A DNA stretch of 64,000 nucleotides from Quercus robur (lineage: Eukaryota; Streptophyta; Magnoliopsida; Fagales; Fagaceae): the NCBI RefSeq assembly GCF_932294415.1, contig NC_065545.1, positions 42,756,327-42,820,326 on the forward strand, read 5' to 3'. Made by a program: the position numbers and the translations under genes. The notes below the pieces were generated by a model that did not search any database, was not told the DNA's origin, and saw nothing but the letters and a program-made list of their open reading frames with translations. Positions 1 through 10,362 of this stretch are shown piece by piece. Each line of letters begins with the position of its first letter. The stretch's first letter is position 1.

Positions 1-823
1 TTAAAAAAATAAAAAATACCCTTTTAGTTTTGGAGTGTTTGCCACTAAATCAATCAAAACATGATAACAGAACCAGCAAATAAAACAGAAAAAAATTAGG
101 AAGATAAACAAAACAAAATATCCTAAGGCTCAAGTCAATTACAAAATTGATATCCATGAATTCCTTTTGTGTTCTCCTCCAATGTTCATATGAGAGACTT
201 GGATAAAATTAATTGCAGTAGGTGATTTGCTCTTAGGTGATATGCTCTTAGTAAATTTAACCGGAAAATGAGATAGTTTTCAAGAAAATGAACCACTTTC
301 CAAAAAACATTAATGCTAAAACAAACAGTGCGTCAATTCAAAATACAATGATCAAACAAATTTAAAGAATGGATTATAAAATAACTAGCCTTTTTTCATG
401 TATTAAACAAGTGCTTAAAAGGGTAGTTTTCCAATAAATAAATTAGACTTAGTCTTATGCCTACATGTTAACATAAGAAGGGCTTCAGTGATATTAATTT
501 TCACTCAATAGACCTCAAAACCCACTTATCCAGTCCTGCAATAGCATTTAAGGCATTACCCTCACAGTTACTGACACGGCATTACCTTACATCCTACTAC
601 CATTACTAGGCCATCAGTATGTTATAATAGCCTCTCCAAAAAAAGGGGGGTAAGGTTGTCTACCATCATCTCTCATCCACAAAAGTGAGAGCTTTGTACA
701 CTAGGTACGACCTTTTTATGTTATAATAGCCAACAAAAAAGTACAACATGCAAAAAGAAAGTGAAGTGGCCTTGTCCCCAACAGTTTTTGTGACGTAAAC
801 CTTTTGGTAAAAATCTAAATTAC
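1..823. other. AT-rich DNA without a recognisable gene
   Basis: I see no coding exon, RNA gene or structured repeat here. The stretch probably lies inside, or 3' of, the minus-strand ZNF830-like gene whose first two exons are at 2370-2800; its later exons would be off the left edge. The last bases (about 810-823) match the sequence after the LINE poly(A) tail near 1825 and are the likely 5' copy of that insertion's target duplication. Confidence 0.5.
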
Positions 824-1823
824 CGCAAATAATTTAATTTAATTTAATTTAAGGTTGGGGTGGGGAATAGAGTGAAATTCTGGACGGATAGGTGGTGTGG
901 AGACCTCCCTCTCCAGTTGCTTTTCCGACCTTGTACACTTTTGTTGCAAACAAAGAAGCCTCCGTAGAATCATCTTTGTTGTGCCAAGGAGAGGGGAATA
1001 GGAGAACTTGGGATGTTCGCTTCATCCGGGGTCCTAATGATTGGGAGGCAAATGTGGTGGTTGATTTCTTCCGAGTCTTGGCTCCCAATCAGCCCCTTGT
1101 GACTGAGGGTGATCGTTTGATATGGAAATTGACAAAGAGTGGGGATTTTACTATCCGCTCCTTTTATCACAAGCTTCATGGTTCTTCTTCCATTGTCTTT
1201 CCATGGAAAGGTACTTGTAAGGTTAAGGCACCCCGGCGTATCTCTTTCTTTGTTTGGACAACGGCATGGGATAGGATTCTCACAGGTAATAATTTGAGGC
1301 TTAAGGGCTACGACTTCGTTGATTGGTGTATTATGTGTCGGTGCTGCAGGGAAACAGTGGATCACTTGTTGTTACATTGTGGAAAGGCTTATTGGCTGTG
1401 GTGTTTTGTCTATAGAACCTTTGGGATTTCATGGGTCCCCTCTGGCACGATGTCAGATCTCCTTTTTAGCTGGTGGAATTGGTTGGGGAAGCGTTCATCT
1501 CACATTTGGAATTTAATTCCATTGTGTCTGATGTGGTGTGTTTGGAGGGAACGCAATCGGCGAACTTTTGAGGATTTGGATAGATCCGATGACCAAATGC
1601 TCGTTCTCTTTTCTGGTTCCCTTTTTGATTGGGCTAGGGCTTGGGGACTCACATCTAGTGATTCTCTCCCGCTCTTCCTTAGCTCTCTTCTTCTTTGTTC
1701 TTAATGTTTTTATTCTCCTATGTTTGTTCTTTTCTTTCTTTTCTTGTACATTTTGTTGTGCTAGTGCTTTTTTTTAGCAGTTTATTGAATATACTTGCTT
1801 CTTACCTATCAAAAAAAAAAAAA
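824..1823 (+). pseudogene. LINE (L1-like) 3' fragment: zinc-binding and tail region of ORF2
   Basis: This is the C-terminal part of a plant L1-like ORF2, downstream of the reverse transcriptase. The frame at about 895-1704 shows the zf-RVT pattern: an F-W-T-T-A-W-D run, then C-x2-C and a D-H-L-L-L-H-C block, then W-R-E-R-N-R. The usual upstream block (F-W-T-D-R-W-C-G-D) is visible at about 872-910 in another frame, so a frameshift near 920-930 breaks it. The 3' end has the LINE-like ending CTTACCTATC plus a poly(A) run at about 1810-1822. AAAATCTAAATTA recurs on both sides and looks like a target duplication. The copy is 5'-truncated and dead. Confidence 0.8.
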
Positions 1824-2369
1824 TCTAAATTATTTATAAATATATATACACATTTAAAAATTATAATCCTTACTGAAAAACGTACATTAATCATAAGGGA
1901 GGTTTTAACCACTTTAGAATAACTTTACAAGTACATCATAAAGCATTGCACCCTCCAACATTCATAAAGACAGTGTTATATGGTTTTTTCTTTTTTTTGA
2001 TAAGTAATGTTATATGGTTTCCTCTTATTCACTTTAACCAGGGATGAATAGAAAACCAATATCAGACAGTGCCTTCTCTAACTGGGAAATTTCTGAATAC
2101 AACCAAGTAAGCATAGAGGAACTCTCACAAATATCATCATTGCACTTTCCACACCAAAAAGGTGGGAAAAACCCTTAGAGTTGAACGCACTGCAATTATG
2201 GAAGATCATAATTCATAATGGAGCTACATCTAAGCATGTCAACCTGTGTATATACATGTGATTTGTTTGTAATCTAATATTTTTATGAGTGATCATATAA
2301 GCTAGAGCCCATGATATATTTACATGTCAAGGATTCATACATGATATGGTAGGGATCGTAAAAAATCAC

Positions 2370-2800
2370 CTCATGATGTTTACGAGAAACTTGGTGGGCA
2401 TCCCAATGGGATTCGGATTTCAAAACGAGGTCACAAACCCTACAGACAGGCTGCTCAAGCTCATTGTACCTGCATATATTACATGAAAAGACAAACATAC
2501 AGTAAGAAACTTCATCATGAACAGAATAACATACTTAAACAAGAATAACTAAACATGCCATTCAGAATACATAAGCTTTATATATATATATATATATATA
2601 TGCGTGTGTGTGTGTGTGAAAGAGAGAGTGTACTTGGGTACCTAAACAAACATCGCCAAAAACAATTACTAACTGCAAAGTTCACCAAAAACAGAAGAGC
2701 GAAAAGCTAACCTTACAAGAGGAGAATCTATGCGCTTGTCTTTCTTCTTTGCGTTCAATTTAGCACGATACACTGCCTTTTTCCTCGCTTGCGCATCCAT
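2370..2800 (-). CDS. ZNF830: Zinc finger protein 830-like (ARS1-type), first two exons
   Basis: Exon 1 is complement 2712-2800 (ATG at 2800) and exon 2 is complement 2370-2469; 89 + 100 nt gives 63 codons ending in phase 0. Donors (GTTAGC, GTGATT) and acceptor (TGCAG) are canonical. The peptide opens M-D-A-Q-A-R-K-K with a lysine-rich helix, then R-Y-N-E-L-E-Q-P-V-C-R-V-C-D, and a C2H2 finger C-x2-C...H-x5-H ending S-R-K-H-H-E. This matches the conserved N-terminus of plant ZNF830, called ARS1 in Arabidopsis, a nuclear protein linked to ABA and ROS responses; the animal homologue is a splicing-associated factor. The remaining exons are not found in 1-2369 and probably lie beyond the window. 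Reading through the donor would give a short alternative tail ending at 2283. Truncation of the gene cannot be excluded. Confidence 0.82.
2581..2622. repeat. Compound (TA)n-(TG)n microsatellite
   Basis: A run of TA dinucleotides passes into a GT/TG run, followed by a short GA-rich piece. It lies in intron 1 of the ZNF830-like gene. Confidence 0.9.
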
Positions 2801-3584
2801 TCGATTTTTAGTTTAGGGTTCTATATTCTAATTTTCGAAACCCCCAAACCAAACGTTAAAATCAATTAATCAATCCAAACCAAATCCAAATGTAAAATCT
2901 CATAACACACGCTGAGTAAGGGGTTTTTGGTTTGGGTCGGTGCTGGATAAGTTTGTAAAGGTACAGAACGGCGCCGTTTATTGTAAAAAACTAAATAAAC
3001 AAAAAACCCTCTTATAAATTTAGGGCGGTTGTGGTGCAGTTTTGGGCTATTTTTGGCACCATATTTTGCACTACAGTTTGGCCAAAACTATAACTGCATA
3101 TCACCTTAGTTTTGAGATCATAGGTACAGGGTAGTATGATGTACAAGGTGTGGTTTGAATAGTTTTGAGCTGGTATATTTTTCAAATTTTAGGTTTTTCC
3201 TACTCAGCCTAATGGTAGTGTGCGGTGGGACACAGTGACTTGAGAGAGATTGAAATCACATATCGCGCTGCATCATGCAGTGCAGTTCATTGCTACCTAC
3301 GGTGCAGTTATACCATTTTGTGAATGGTTATGGTGTGGTTTTTACGGTTTGGTAAGCACTCCATCACTACTTTAGTAATACTTAATTGTGACATTTTGAG
3401 ATGGGTTTTAATTTTTAAATAGTGTTTCTCGCTAGGAAGAGTAAAAAGAAAAAAAAAAAAAAAAAAAAAAAGAGAAGGTGATTTAAATTTAACGGTGTTT
3501 GCCAGCTTTGGCTAATTAGTCACATGGTTAGAATATATTTAACTTTTGTCATTTTCTTTTTTGTTTTTCAATCTTATAACATTA
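2801..3584. other. Upstream region of the ZNF830-like gene; no other gene seen
   Basis: This is the 5' flank of the minus-strand ZNF830-like gene and probably holds its promoter and 5' UTR. A small GC-rich patch (ACGGCGCCGT near 2970) is the only notable motif. A homopolymer A run of about 22 lies near 3449-3470. The rest is unassigned AT-rich sequence. Confidence 0.4.
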
Positions 3585-3961
3585 TTTTTCTAAAAATTTT
3601 ATTTGAAACCCGATTTCAAAACACAATATTGACGTGATTTGTGTTTGACTCTTTTTTGAAAACACGTTTTTAAGAAGAGAACCAAAAAAAATGTGTTTGG
3701 CTCTTATTTTATAAACAAGTTTACCTATTAGTTGATTCTCAAAAAAAAAAGTTTACCTATTAGTTTGAATGATTGATTCAGATTTGAAACATCAGATGGT
3801 GTGGACTTCACAACTTTTCTATTTATTCACAAGATTGCCACTGACTTTAGTTCTCTGTTTTCAAAAAACATCGAAAATTTTGTTTCTTATTTTTTTTGTT
3901 TTACATGAAAATTGGATTTGGTTTTATGAAAACTGGAAACAATTGCCCAACAACAATCGCA

Positions 3962-4063
3962 CTACTAGGGGAGGTTGTATATTATGTTTCCGTAACATGC
4001 GTCCTCCCCCTCACATGAGGTTGGATGCATGTTATGGAAACATGATGAATTTTCTCCTAGTAG
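3962..4063. repeat. 102-nt imperfect foldback, copy 1
   Basis: The arm beginning CTACTAGGGGAG and containing ATGTTTCC is matched by an inverted arm containing GGAAACAT and ending CTCCTAGTAG. The arms are about 40 nt with a short loop. The same foldback recurs at 8382-8483 and 20808-20909, each 102 nt. It may be a tiny MITE or a hairpin-forming small-RNA source; no function is shown. Confidence 0.65.
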
Positions 4064-4155
4064 GGTCCACGATTTTTAGACAACAAATTTTTTAAAAAAA
4101 AAACATGTTGAAAACCATTTCACCAAATAGACTCTAGGATCTAACATAGGACTTA

Positions 4156-4362
4156 GTGTTAGTTTGGATTGCGCTGAAATTTCATTTTAGCGCGTTTGCG
4201 TCCCTGTCAGTGGATCCCGTGCACTGTTCACAGGACCCACAAGTTATCTAATTTAGCAAAAATTTTATTAAAACTGAATCCTACGGTACTATTCACACAT
4301 TTAAAAATTATTTTGCTATAATATTTTCAATTTTCAACAATAAGTGGTATTCAAACAGACCC
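4156..4362. mobile_element. Small Tourist-like MITE, copy 1
   Basis: It is flanked by TTA on both sides (4153-4155 and 4363-4365). The ends are loosely inverted (GTGTTAGTTTGG against CAAACAGACCC). A TTA duplication with such ends is typical of PIF/Harbinger-derived MITEs. Homologous copies are at 9564-9771 and 21882-22089. Confidence 0.65.
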
Positions 4363-4793
4363 TTAGATTCTTTTTAGAATTCTCATGATAATTCCACCAT
4401 AAGCTTCTTAAATTATTATTTATTCCAATTATTTAAAAATGAGTGATTGTGAATTTTACCATGTCATCCGTAACTTAAATGGATACCAAAAACTGATAGT
4501 CAAAATTTTTAAAAATATTTATGATGTATGATTCATGCGTTTCAATATGAGTTACATGAGTTAATAAGATTATAAGGATTTAATAGTATAGTTAATCCGA
4601 CCATAGGACCCCTTAGTTTGTAACTGGCGGCTAGACCATAGTAACAAATAATATATATGACAAAGTTTGGTGGGTTGGATTGGATTGTCAACTTTTTATT
4701 TTTTATTTTACGGTGGATTGAGTTTGGTGCGTCAGTAGATTCATAAATCCGCCTAACCCGACGTGACCTACCTATATTTAATATATATTTAAA

Positions 4794-4979
4794 GGGTAAT
4801 GCTAACGAGTGCCCTTAGGGCACTCATTAATAATCCATTTTAGGAAAATTTTGATACCACTTTTATGGGAAATAAAAAAAAACTGTCAAAATATTAATTA
4901 CTTTTTTTTCATTTCCCATAAAAACTTTTTTTAAATGGATTATTAACAAGTGCCCTAAGATCACTCATTAGTATTACCC
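4794..4979. mobile_element. 186-bp foldback MITE with 9-bp target duplication
   Basis: The two ends are long inverted repeats beginning GGGTAAT and containing TTAGGGCAC. ATATTTAAA occurs at 4785-4793 and again at 4980-4988. A 9-bp duplication points to Mutator-like transposition. The empty site is preserved in the homologous segments near 20150 and 22515. Confidence 0.85.
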
Positions 4980-4992
4980 ATATTTAAAATAT

Positions 4993-6908
4993 GAAATGGG
5001 TTTAAGTTACATTTTTTTTAAGCTATAGATTTCCAAAATATCTAATGGTAAAAAAGAAAACACAATTTTTTCATCTCATCATTAAATACTTACCTAATTA
5101 ATAACATCCTTATTAACTCTCTCCTAATTAATTACTTCTTGTCTCTCTTTTTCTCTCTCTTTATTTCACTATAATTCATTTTTCCTCTATCACCTTCCTC
5201 GTCCATTTTCATAAAATGTTCAAGCAAAAACGTTAACACCAGGAGCAGCAATTATAAGCATCAGATAGTTACTGCCATATCATCAATTTGGTTGTAATTT
5301 TAATCTCTTTTATTCTTCTTGAATGAGAGAGTAAGTCTCACAAAGTTAAGAACTATCACAAACTATGGCTTTGGAGGGGCACCAACACTCTTTGAACCAG
5401 TAATCTCTGTTATATCTATTTGCCCATTAAAACTAATCCACTTTACAAACTGAAACTCAGGAACAACAACACAATTACAATTAATTTTCTATTGCTTTTC
5501 TAATTCAAAATTTGTTTTCAAATTTTCTCTTCCATTTTTTTCTTCTTTGGGTTTCAAGAGTTATGGGCGTCAAATATTACCTAGCGGAAAAAAGAAAAAA
5601 GAAGCTCTAGATGAAACTACATTGAGATAATAAAAAATAAAAAATAAAAAAGCAGGGTGGGAGAGATAATAGATCCAATCTGAAAGTGGCGCAAGATAAT
5701 AGTGATGAGGAACAAAGACTTAGAAAGAAAAAGGAAAACAAATAAGGACATGTACAAGGAAAGAGAGAGTAGTAGTGATAGTCTAGTAGAAGAAGATGTA
5801 GGGTAAAAGAGTATTGTAAATATATTTGTAAGGGCAAAACTTAGGTACAGTACCTTAGGTACAGTACATTAGGTTCCCTACTTAAAATTTTGACACCTGT
5901 CCAGTTTAACAAACAAACTAAACGGCGTTAAAACTAAAATATCTTCTTTATTACTTTTTTTTTTTCCTTCTTCATTCTTTTTCCTGTACTGCACACGGTT
6001 TCTCTTCCAAACCCAAAACCTTTCTCTTCCAAACCAAAAAACCCATATTTCGTTCTTCCTTCTTTTTCCAGTACCTGCAAATGGCTTCTCTTCCAAACCC
6101 AAAACCTTTCTCTTCCAAACCACTCATGACCCTTCTCTTCCAAACCCAAAACCCAAAAAAAAAAAAAAAAAGATTATCTCATACCTCTCTCTCTCGGTGT
6201 ATGTATGTGTATCTGTTTCCTTTCTTCTTTTCTAATCCATGATTCTTTCTTTTATGATCTATGATTCTTTCTTTTCTGATCTATGATTCTTTCTTCTTGT
6301 CTGATCTATGATTCTGTCCTCTTTTCTAATCTATGATTCTGTCTTCTGATCTATGATTCTTTCTGTCTTCTGTATGTATTTATGTGTATCTGTTTCAGCT
6401 TTGTTGATGTTAAGTGTGGAAGTTTCGGGTATAGCTGAAAAGGGTCCCTTTTTTGGTTTGAAACCCAATAGATCTAGCTTTTATTTTTTGATCTTTCTTG
6501 TTTGGTTACCGAGAAAATGAGGGAGAAGGGTCTTTTCTAGTTTGAAACCCACTAGAAAATGAGCCAACTGGAGATTTGCGCAGTACGGGAAAAAAACGGA
6601 AGAATGAAAAAGAAAAAAAAAATTTAGTTTAACGCCGTTTAGTTTGTTTGTTAAACTAGACAGGAGTCAAAATTTTAAGTAGGGAACCTAATGTACTGTA
6701 CCTAACTTTTGCCCTATTTGTAAAGTCATTTGGCCAAAAAAAGAATATATATGTAAAAGGTTTTAAACAATAAGTATGGAGAGAGAAACAAAACTGCTAT
6801 TAATTAAGTGAATAATGTGTAAATTAATTAGCATTTAATGCTATTTTTTTTACCGTTAGATCTTTTAAAAATCTATAGCTTAAAAAATGTGTAACTTGAA
6901 CCTATCTC
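4993..6908. mobile_element. Non-autonomous Mutator-like element hosting a nested element
   Basis: Terminal inverted repeats of about 55 bp carry AAGTTACA and AAGCTATAGATTT at the left, inverted at 6865-6908. The 9-bp duplication TTAAAATAT is at 4984-4992 and 6909-6917. Subtracting the nested 883-bp element and its duplication leaves about 1.0 kb with no transposase frame, so it needs a transposase in trans. The other copies of the segment have the uninterrupted site. Confidence 0.85.
5832..6714. mobile_element. 883-bp Mutator-like MITE nested in the element at 4993-6908
   Basis: It has long terminal inverted repeats of roughly 100 bp that include GGGCAAAA, TTAGGT, AAAATTTT and AAACGGCGTTAAA. 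The 9-bp duplication TATTTGTAA is at 5823-5831 and 6715-6723. The interior is pyrimidine-rich with repeated TCTTCCAAACC and GATCTATGATTCT units. No transposase is encoded. Confidence 0.85.
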
Positions 6909-7873
6909 TTAAAATATATATATTATATAATTTTATTATTTAATCTTTTGTTTATCAACTGGGTTGGGATAAAATTATATAATGTCCTACTAACTTTGAA
7001 GTACTAATAAAATAGTTTGTGTCAGTTTGATACTATGCTCAGGTTTATTAGGTTATAATTTTGCTTTTATTTGTTTAGTGTTGTTCTAAAGCTTAATTAA
7101 AATTAAAAAAAGAAAATATCCAACCCATGAGTCCAACCCAATCCAGTTGAGTTGGGTTGGACCCTTGTGATGAGTTTGGATTGGATTGGGTTGAATTTTT
7201 TTCAACTCGACTATGATGGAATAGATTAAAAAGGCCTCTCAAACCAACCCATGCCATTCAACAATTTCAACAAATTGTAAAACAAGTTATGTTTTTTTTT
7301 TTTTGGAAACTTGAAACAAGTTATGTTAAGTATATTTTTAAACTTTTTGTTTTTTTGGTTTGTTTAATATGATAATTCGAGGGGGTGTGAACCCTGTGTA
7401 TGACGAGAAAACCATCAAATGCCAGCTTAGACTTATTGTTTTAATATAAGGTCATTTCACGTTTTCTAAAATACAGGTACAATAGTATTTCTAAATACAG
7501 TTATTATTATTAGATTATTTATTATTTTGAAGAAAGACCAAGATAGGCAAAACTGCGAGTGTCCTTGAAGACGAAACAGAAAAGCAAACTCTGTATGCGT
7601 GCGTTACACCTAATACCGCAGATGATTTCGTGGCGCTACCTAGAATGGAGACGAGCAAATCTAAAAACACCTCAGCACCCACCGAATATTCCAATTTTAT
7701 TTCTCACACAAGAGAGATGGAATACGATGCCACCCACCCACCCAAGCAAAATATCGCATGCACGTTTTTATTTTTGGACCCAATTCAATTCTAATCACCA
7801 TACACCCTGCAAATTTCTTTTTTCTTTTTTACTATTTTTACACTCCTTTTCCTAATTATTACTAAGAGTCACT

Positions 7874-7874
<1 letters not shown>

Positions 7875-7907
<33 letters not shown>
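7875..7907. repeat. (CT)n-(TA)n microsatellite
   Basis: CT repeats pass directly into TA repeats. The matching place in copy 3 (about 26815-26830) is much shorter, so the locus has changed length since duplication. Confidence 0.9.
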
Positions 7908-8381
7908 AAATAAGCAAATGTACATTTCCCTTTAATAATAAATTAGTCAGTAATTCACGCAACGCACAAAAAACTTTAATAAAATATATTTTTAATGATT
8001 TTCTCTTTCTTTTATTTAGTATATAAATATGAATTTTGATATTATGATAGTTATTAATATACATTAATTATAATTTTCTTTGTGTATAAAATATTAAATA
8101 CAGAATTTGATCATTATAATAGTTATTAATGAGCATTTATTTTGAGAATGTTTTATATGGAACTACTTTAAATATAATTATGATAATTAATATTAGGTTT
8201 TTAATAAATATATATAAATAAAAAGTTAAATTTTGATACAGTTTAGATGCTATATCTTAAGTTTTTCAATTAAATTTAAACATGTATTTGCATTGATTAA
8301 GTAGTAACATGGTTAAATTTAATTGTCACTAAAAAAGATAGTTTGACATGCACTGTATTGATTAATGCAATAACAATCGCA

Positions 8382-8483
8382 CTACTAGGGGAGGTTGTAT
8401 ATTATGTTTCCGTAACTTGCGTCCTCTCCCTCACACGAGGGTGGATGCATATTATGGAAACATGATGGATTTTCTTCTAGTAG
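8382..8483. repeat. 102-nt imperfect foldback, copy 2
   Basis: Same foldback as at 3962-4063. Its loop and arm substitutions are shared with the copy at 20808-20909 rather than with copy 1. Confidence 0.65.
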
Positions 8484-8581
8484 GGCCCACGATTTTTAGA
8501 AAACAAATTAAAAAAAAAAAAAAAAAAACATGTTGAAAACCATTTGACTGAACAGACTCTAGGATCTAACACAGGGACTTA

Positions 8582-9560
8582 GGCTGTGTTTGTTTTGGGT
8601 GTAAATGATTTTCGAAAATGCTTTTCTGGAAAAGTGGATGTTTTGGCTGTTACTGAAAATTCGGTCAAACTGAAAATGTTTTCAGTTTGACCGTAAAATA
8701 AGGCTGAGAGGGCGTAAAATAATTTATGTTCTCATTTTCACTTCAAATCACTTCTGCCCCAGGAAAATAGAAGAGACAGACAGACAGACAGCAAGGAAGA
8801 GAGATCGCACCAACACCCCAGTACCGACGAAGGCGAGATCGATCCACATCCAAGAGCTCCGACGAACCCAGAAAACCCAAGACCGAGCTTATTCGTCAAG
8901 CAATGCCCAAAGAGAGAGAAAGAGAGAGCGAGAGAAGGAAGGACTCAGACACGCAAATAGAGAGAGAGAGAGAGATCGCGCCGTCAAACCCATTCCTCAG
9001 ATCGCGAACCCATAAATCGTCAAACACATTCGTCACTGATCGTCGCGAACCCAGAAATCGTCAAATCCATTCGCCACCGATTGTTGCGAACCCAGAAATC
9101 GTCACACCATTCGTCAAACCCGAGATCGTCCCGCCGATCAACTTACTCTGGGTCGATCTGGTCAATCTCGTCGCCGATCCGCTTGCTCTCTTTGATCTCT
9201 AATTTTCTTCTTGTTGTTGTGGTAGCGTGGGTGGTTCTTGTTTTGTTGTTCTCTGATTTTGGCTTGATCTCTGATTTGATGAATTTTTTTTTGTTGGGTA
9301 TTGAGAATTTGGGTTTTGATGAATTTGGGTTTTGTTGGATTTGATGATATATTTGTTTGGAAGCTGAGAAAATGTGAGAAACATGATAAAAATGAGTTTT
9401 CTAGAGCATTTTCAAGAATACAACCAAACACCAGAAAATATTTTCCAAAATATTTTTGGGAATGCAACCAAATATTTGAAAATATTTTCCTTTCCCAAAA
9501 ATAACATTTCCGGAAAATATTTATTTTCCGGAAAATATTTTATGGGAACCAAACACAGCC
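8582..9560. mobile_element. 979-bp Tourist/Harbinger-like non-autonomous element, copy 2
   Basis: The ends are perfect 13-bp inverted repeats or close to it: it starts GGCTGTGTTTG and ends CAAACACAGCC. TTA is duplicated at 8579-8581 and 9561-9563. TTA duplication plus this end sequence is typical of PIF/Harbinger. There is no transposase. The interior (about 8760-9340) has a GA-rich leader, repeated CGAACCCAGAAATCGTCA blocks, then a T-rich intron-like stretch, which resembles a captured host 5' leader and first intron. The copy at 21001-21878 sits at the identical site. Confidence 0.85.
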
Positions 9561-9563
9561 TTA

Positions 9564-9771
9564 GTGTTAGTTTGGATTGCGTTGAAATGAAATTTCGGCA
9601 CATTTGCATCTTTGTCAGTAGATCTCGTGCACTGTTCATGGGACCCACAAGTTGTCTAATTCAACAAAATTTTCATTAAAACTGGGTCCCACGGTACTAT
9701 TCACACATTTAAAAATTATTTTGCTACAGTATTTTCAATTTTCAGCAATAAGTGGTATCCTAATAGACCCC
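9564..9771. mobile_element. Small Tourist-like MITE, copy 2
   Basis: Homologue of 4156-4362, bounded by TTA at 9561-9563 and 9772-9774. The larger Tourist-like element inserted at its left TTA. Confidence 0.6.
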
Positions 9772-9895
9772 TTAGATTCTTTTTAGAGTTCTCATGATAA
9801 TTCCACCATAAGCTTCTTAAATTATTATTTATTCCAACTATTTAAAAATGAGTGATTGTGAATTTTACTATGTCATCAGTAAGTTAAATGGATAC

Positions 9896-10362
9896 TGATA
9901 GAGAAGCGGAAAATAATCCATCTCCAGCTCGTCCAAATGGTTCGTCCAGAGCCTATAGCGCAGGTTGATCCAAGAGTCAACCCAGAAGAAGGAGAAACGT
10001 CCATTAAACAATAGCGCCACTCTATAAGTTAAGTCTCCCATGGATGACATGATCGTCCATGAAGGTCGTCCATGAGCAGCCATCAGATATCCTTGGACGA
10101 CCAAACAGTCCTACACCGGATGGACGAAAGCGCAACACTTGAATAAGTTAACTCCCACTGGCGGTTATAGTTTTTATATCCGTTGAGGCAGTTAACTCCG
10201 GCGTTGTTGGATTCCACAAAACCTAGGGAGGTTATTGGACAAATAACCGCCCCAGGCTCCCTATATAAGGGACCGGTCTGAACCCGACAGAGGTAAGATT
10301 TTCTCTAAGACAAATTTCCAAAACACTTGGAACTTCTTTCTCAACGAGTCTAACTTCTCCAT
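9896..10362 (+). repeat. 5' LTR, lacking its last ~127 bp
   Basis: It matches 19246-19712 of the 3' LTR without length change. At 10360-10362 (CAT) it jumps directly into gag. A TATA box (TATATAA, 10262-10268) is followed about 30 bp on by the probable transcription start. Six TCGTCC/GGACGA motifs lie in this LTR. Confidence 0.95.

Larger units (their letters stand above)
3585..8371. repeat. Copy 1 of a three-copy repeated segment
   Basis: From about 3585 to 8371 this segment is colinear with 20456-27290, and its middle part is colinear with 8372-9895 plus 19840-20455. Landmarks found in each copy include a foldback (3962-4063), a small TTA-flanked MITE, a G-G-G-T-T-G-G-A-T-T-rich block, and, in copies 1 and 3 only, a block near 7560-7850 and an AT-rich tail. 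Copy 1 lacks the large Tourist-like element of copies 2 and 3. It instead carries the insertions at 4794-6908. No host coding region is recognisable. Confidence 0.8.

Noticed and set aside
5607-6149. Minus-strand frames rich in F, L and S or in G-L-E-E-K repeats
   Set aside because: They come from pyrimidine-rich repeats inside a Mutator-like MITE and are low-complexity with no family.
8903-9504. Frames inside the Tourist-like element (Arg/Glu-rich and similar)
   Set aside because: Driven by GA repeats and leader-like sequence. The two copies do not conserve the frames, so no protein is claimed.
9868-10104. Minus-strand frame in the 5' LTR, repeated identically at 19098-19454
   Set aside because: It appears twice only because the LTR is duplicated. 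It has no family resemblance and lies opposite the LTR promoter.
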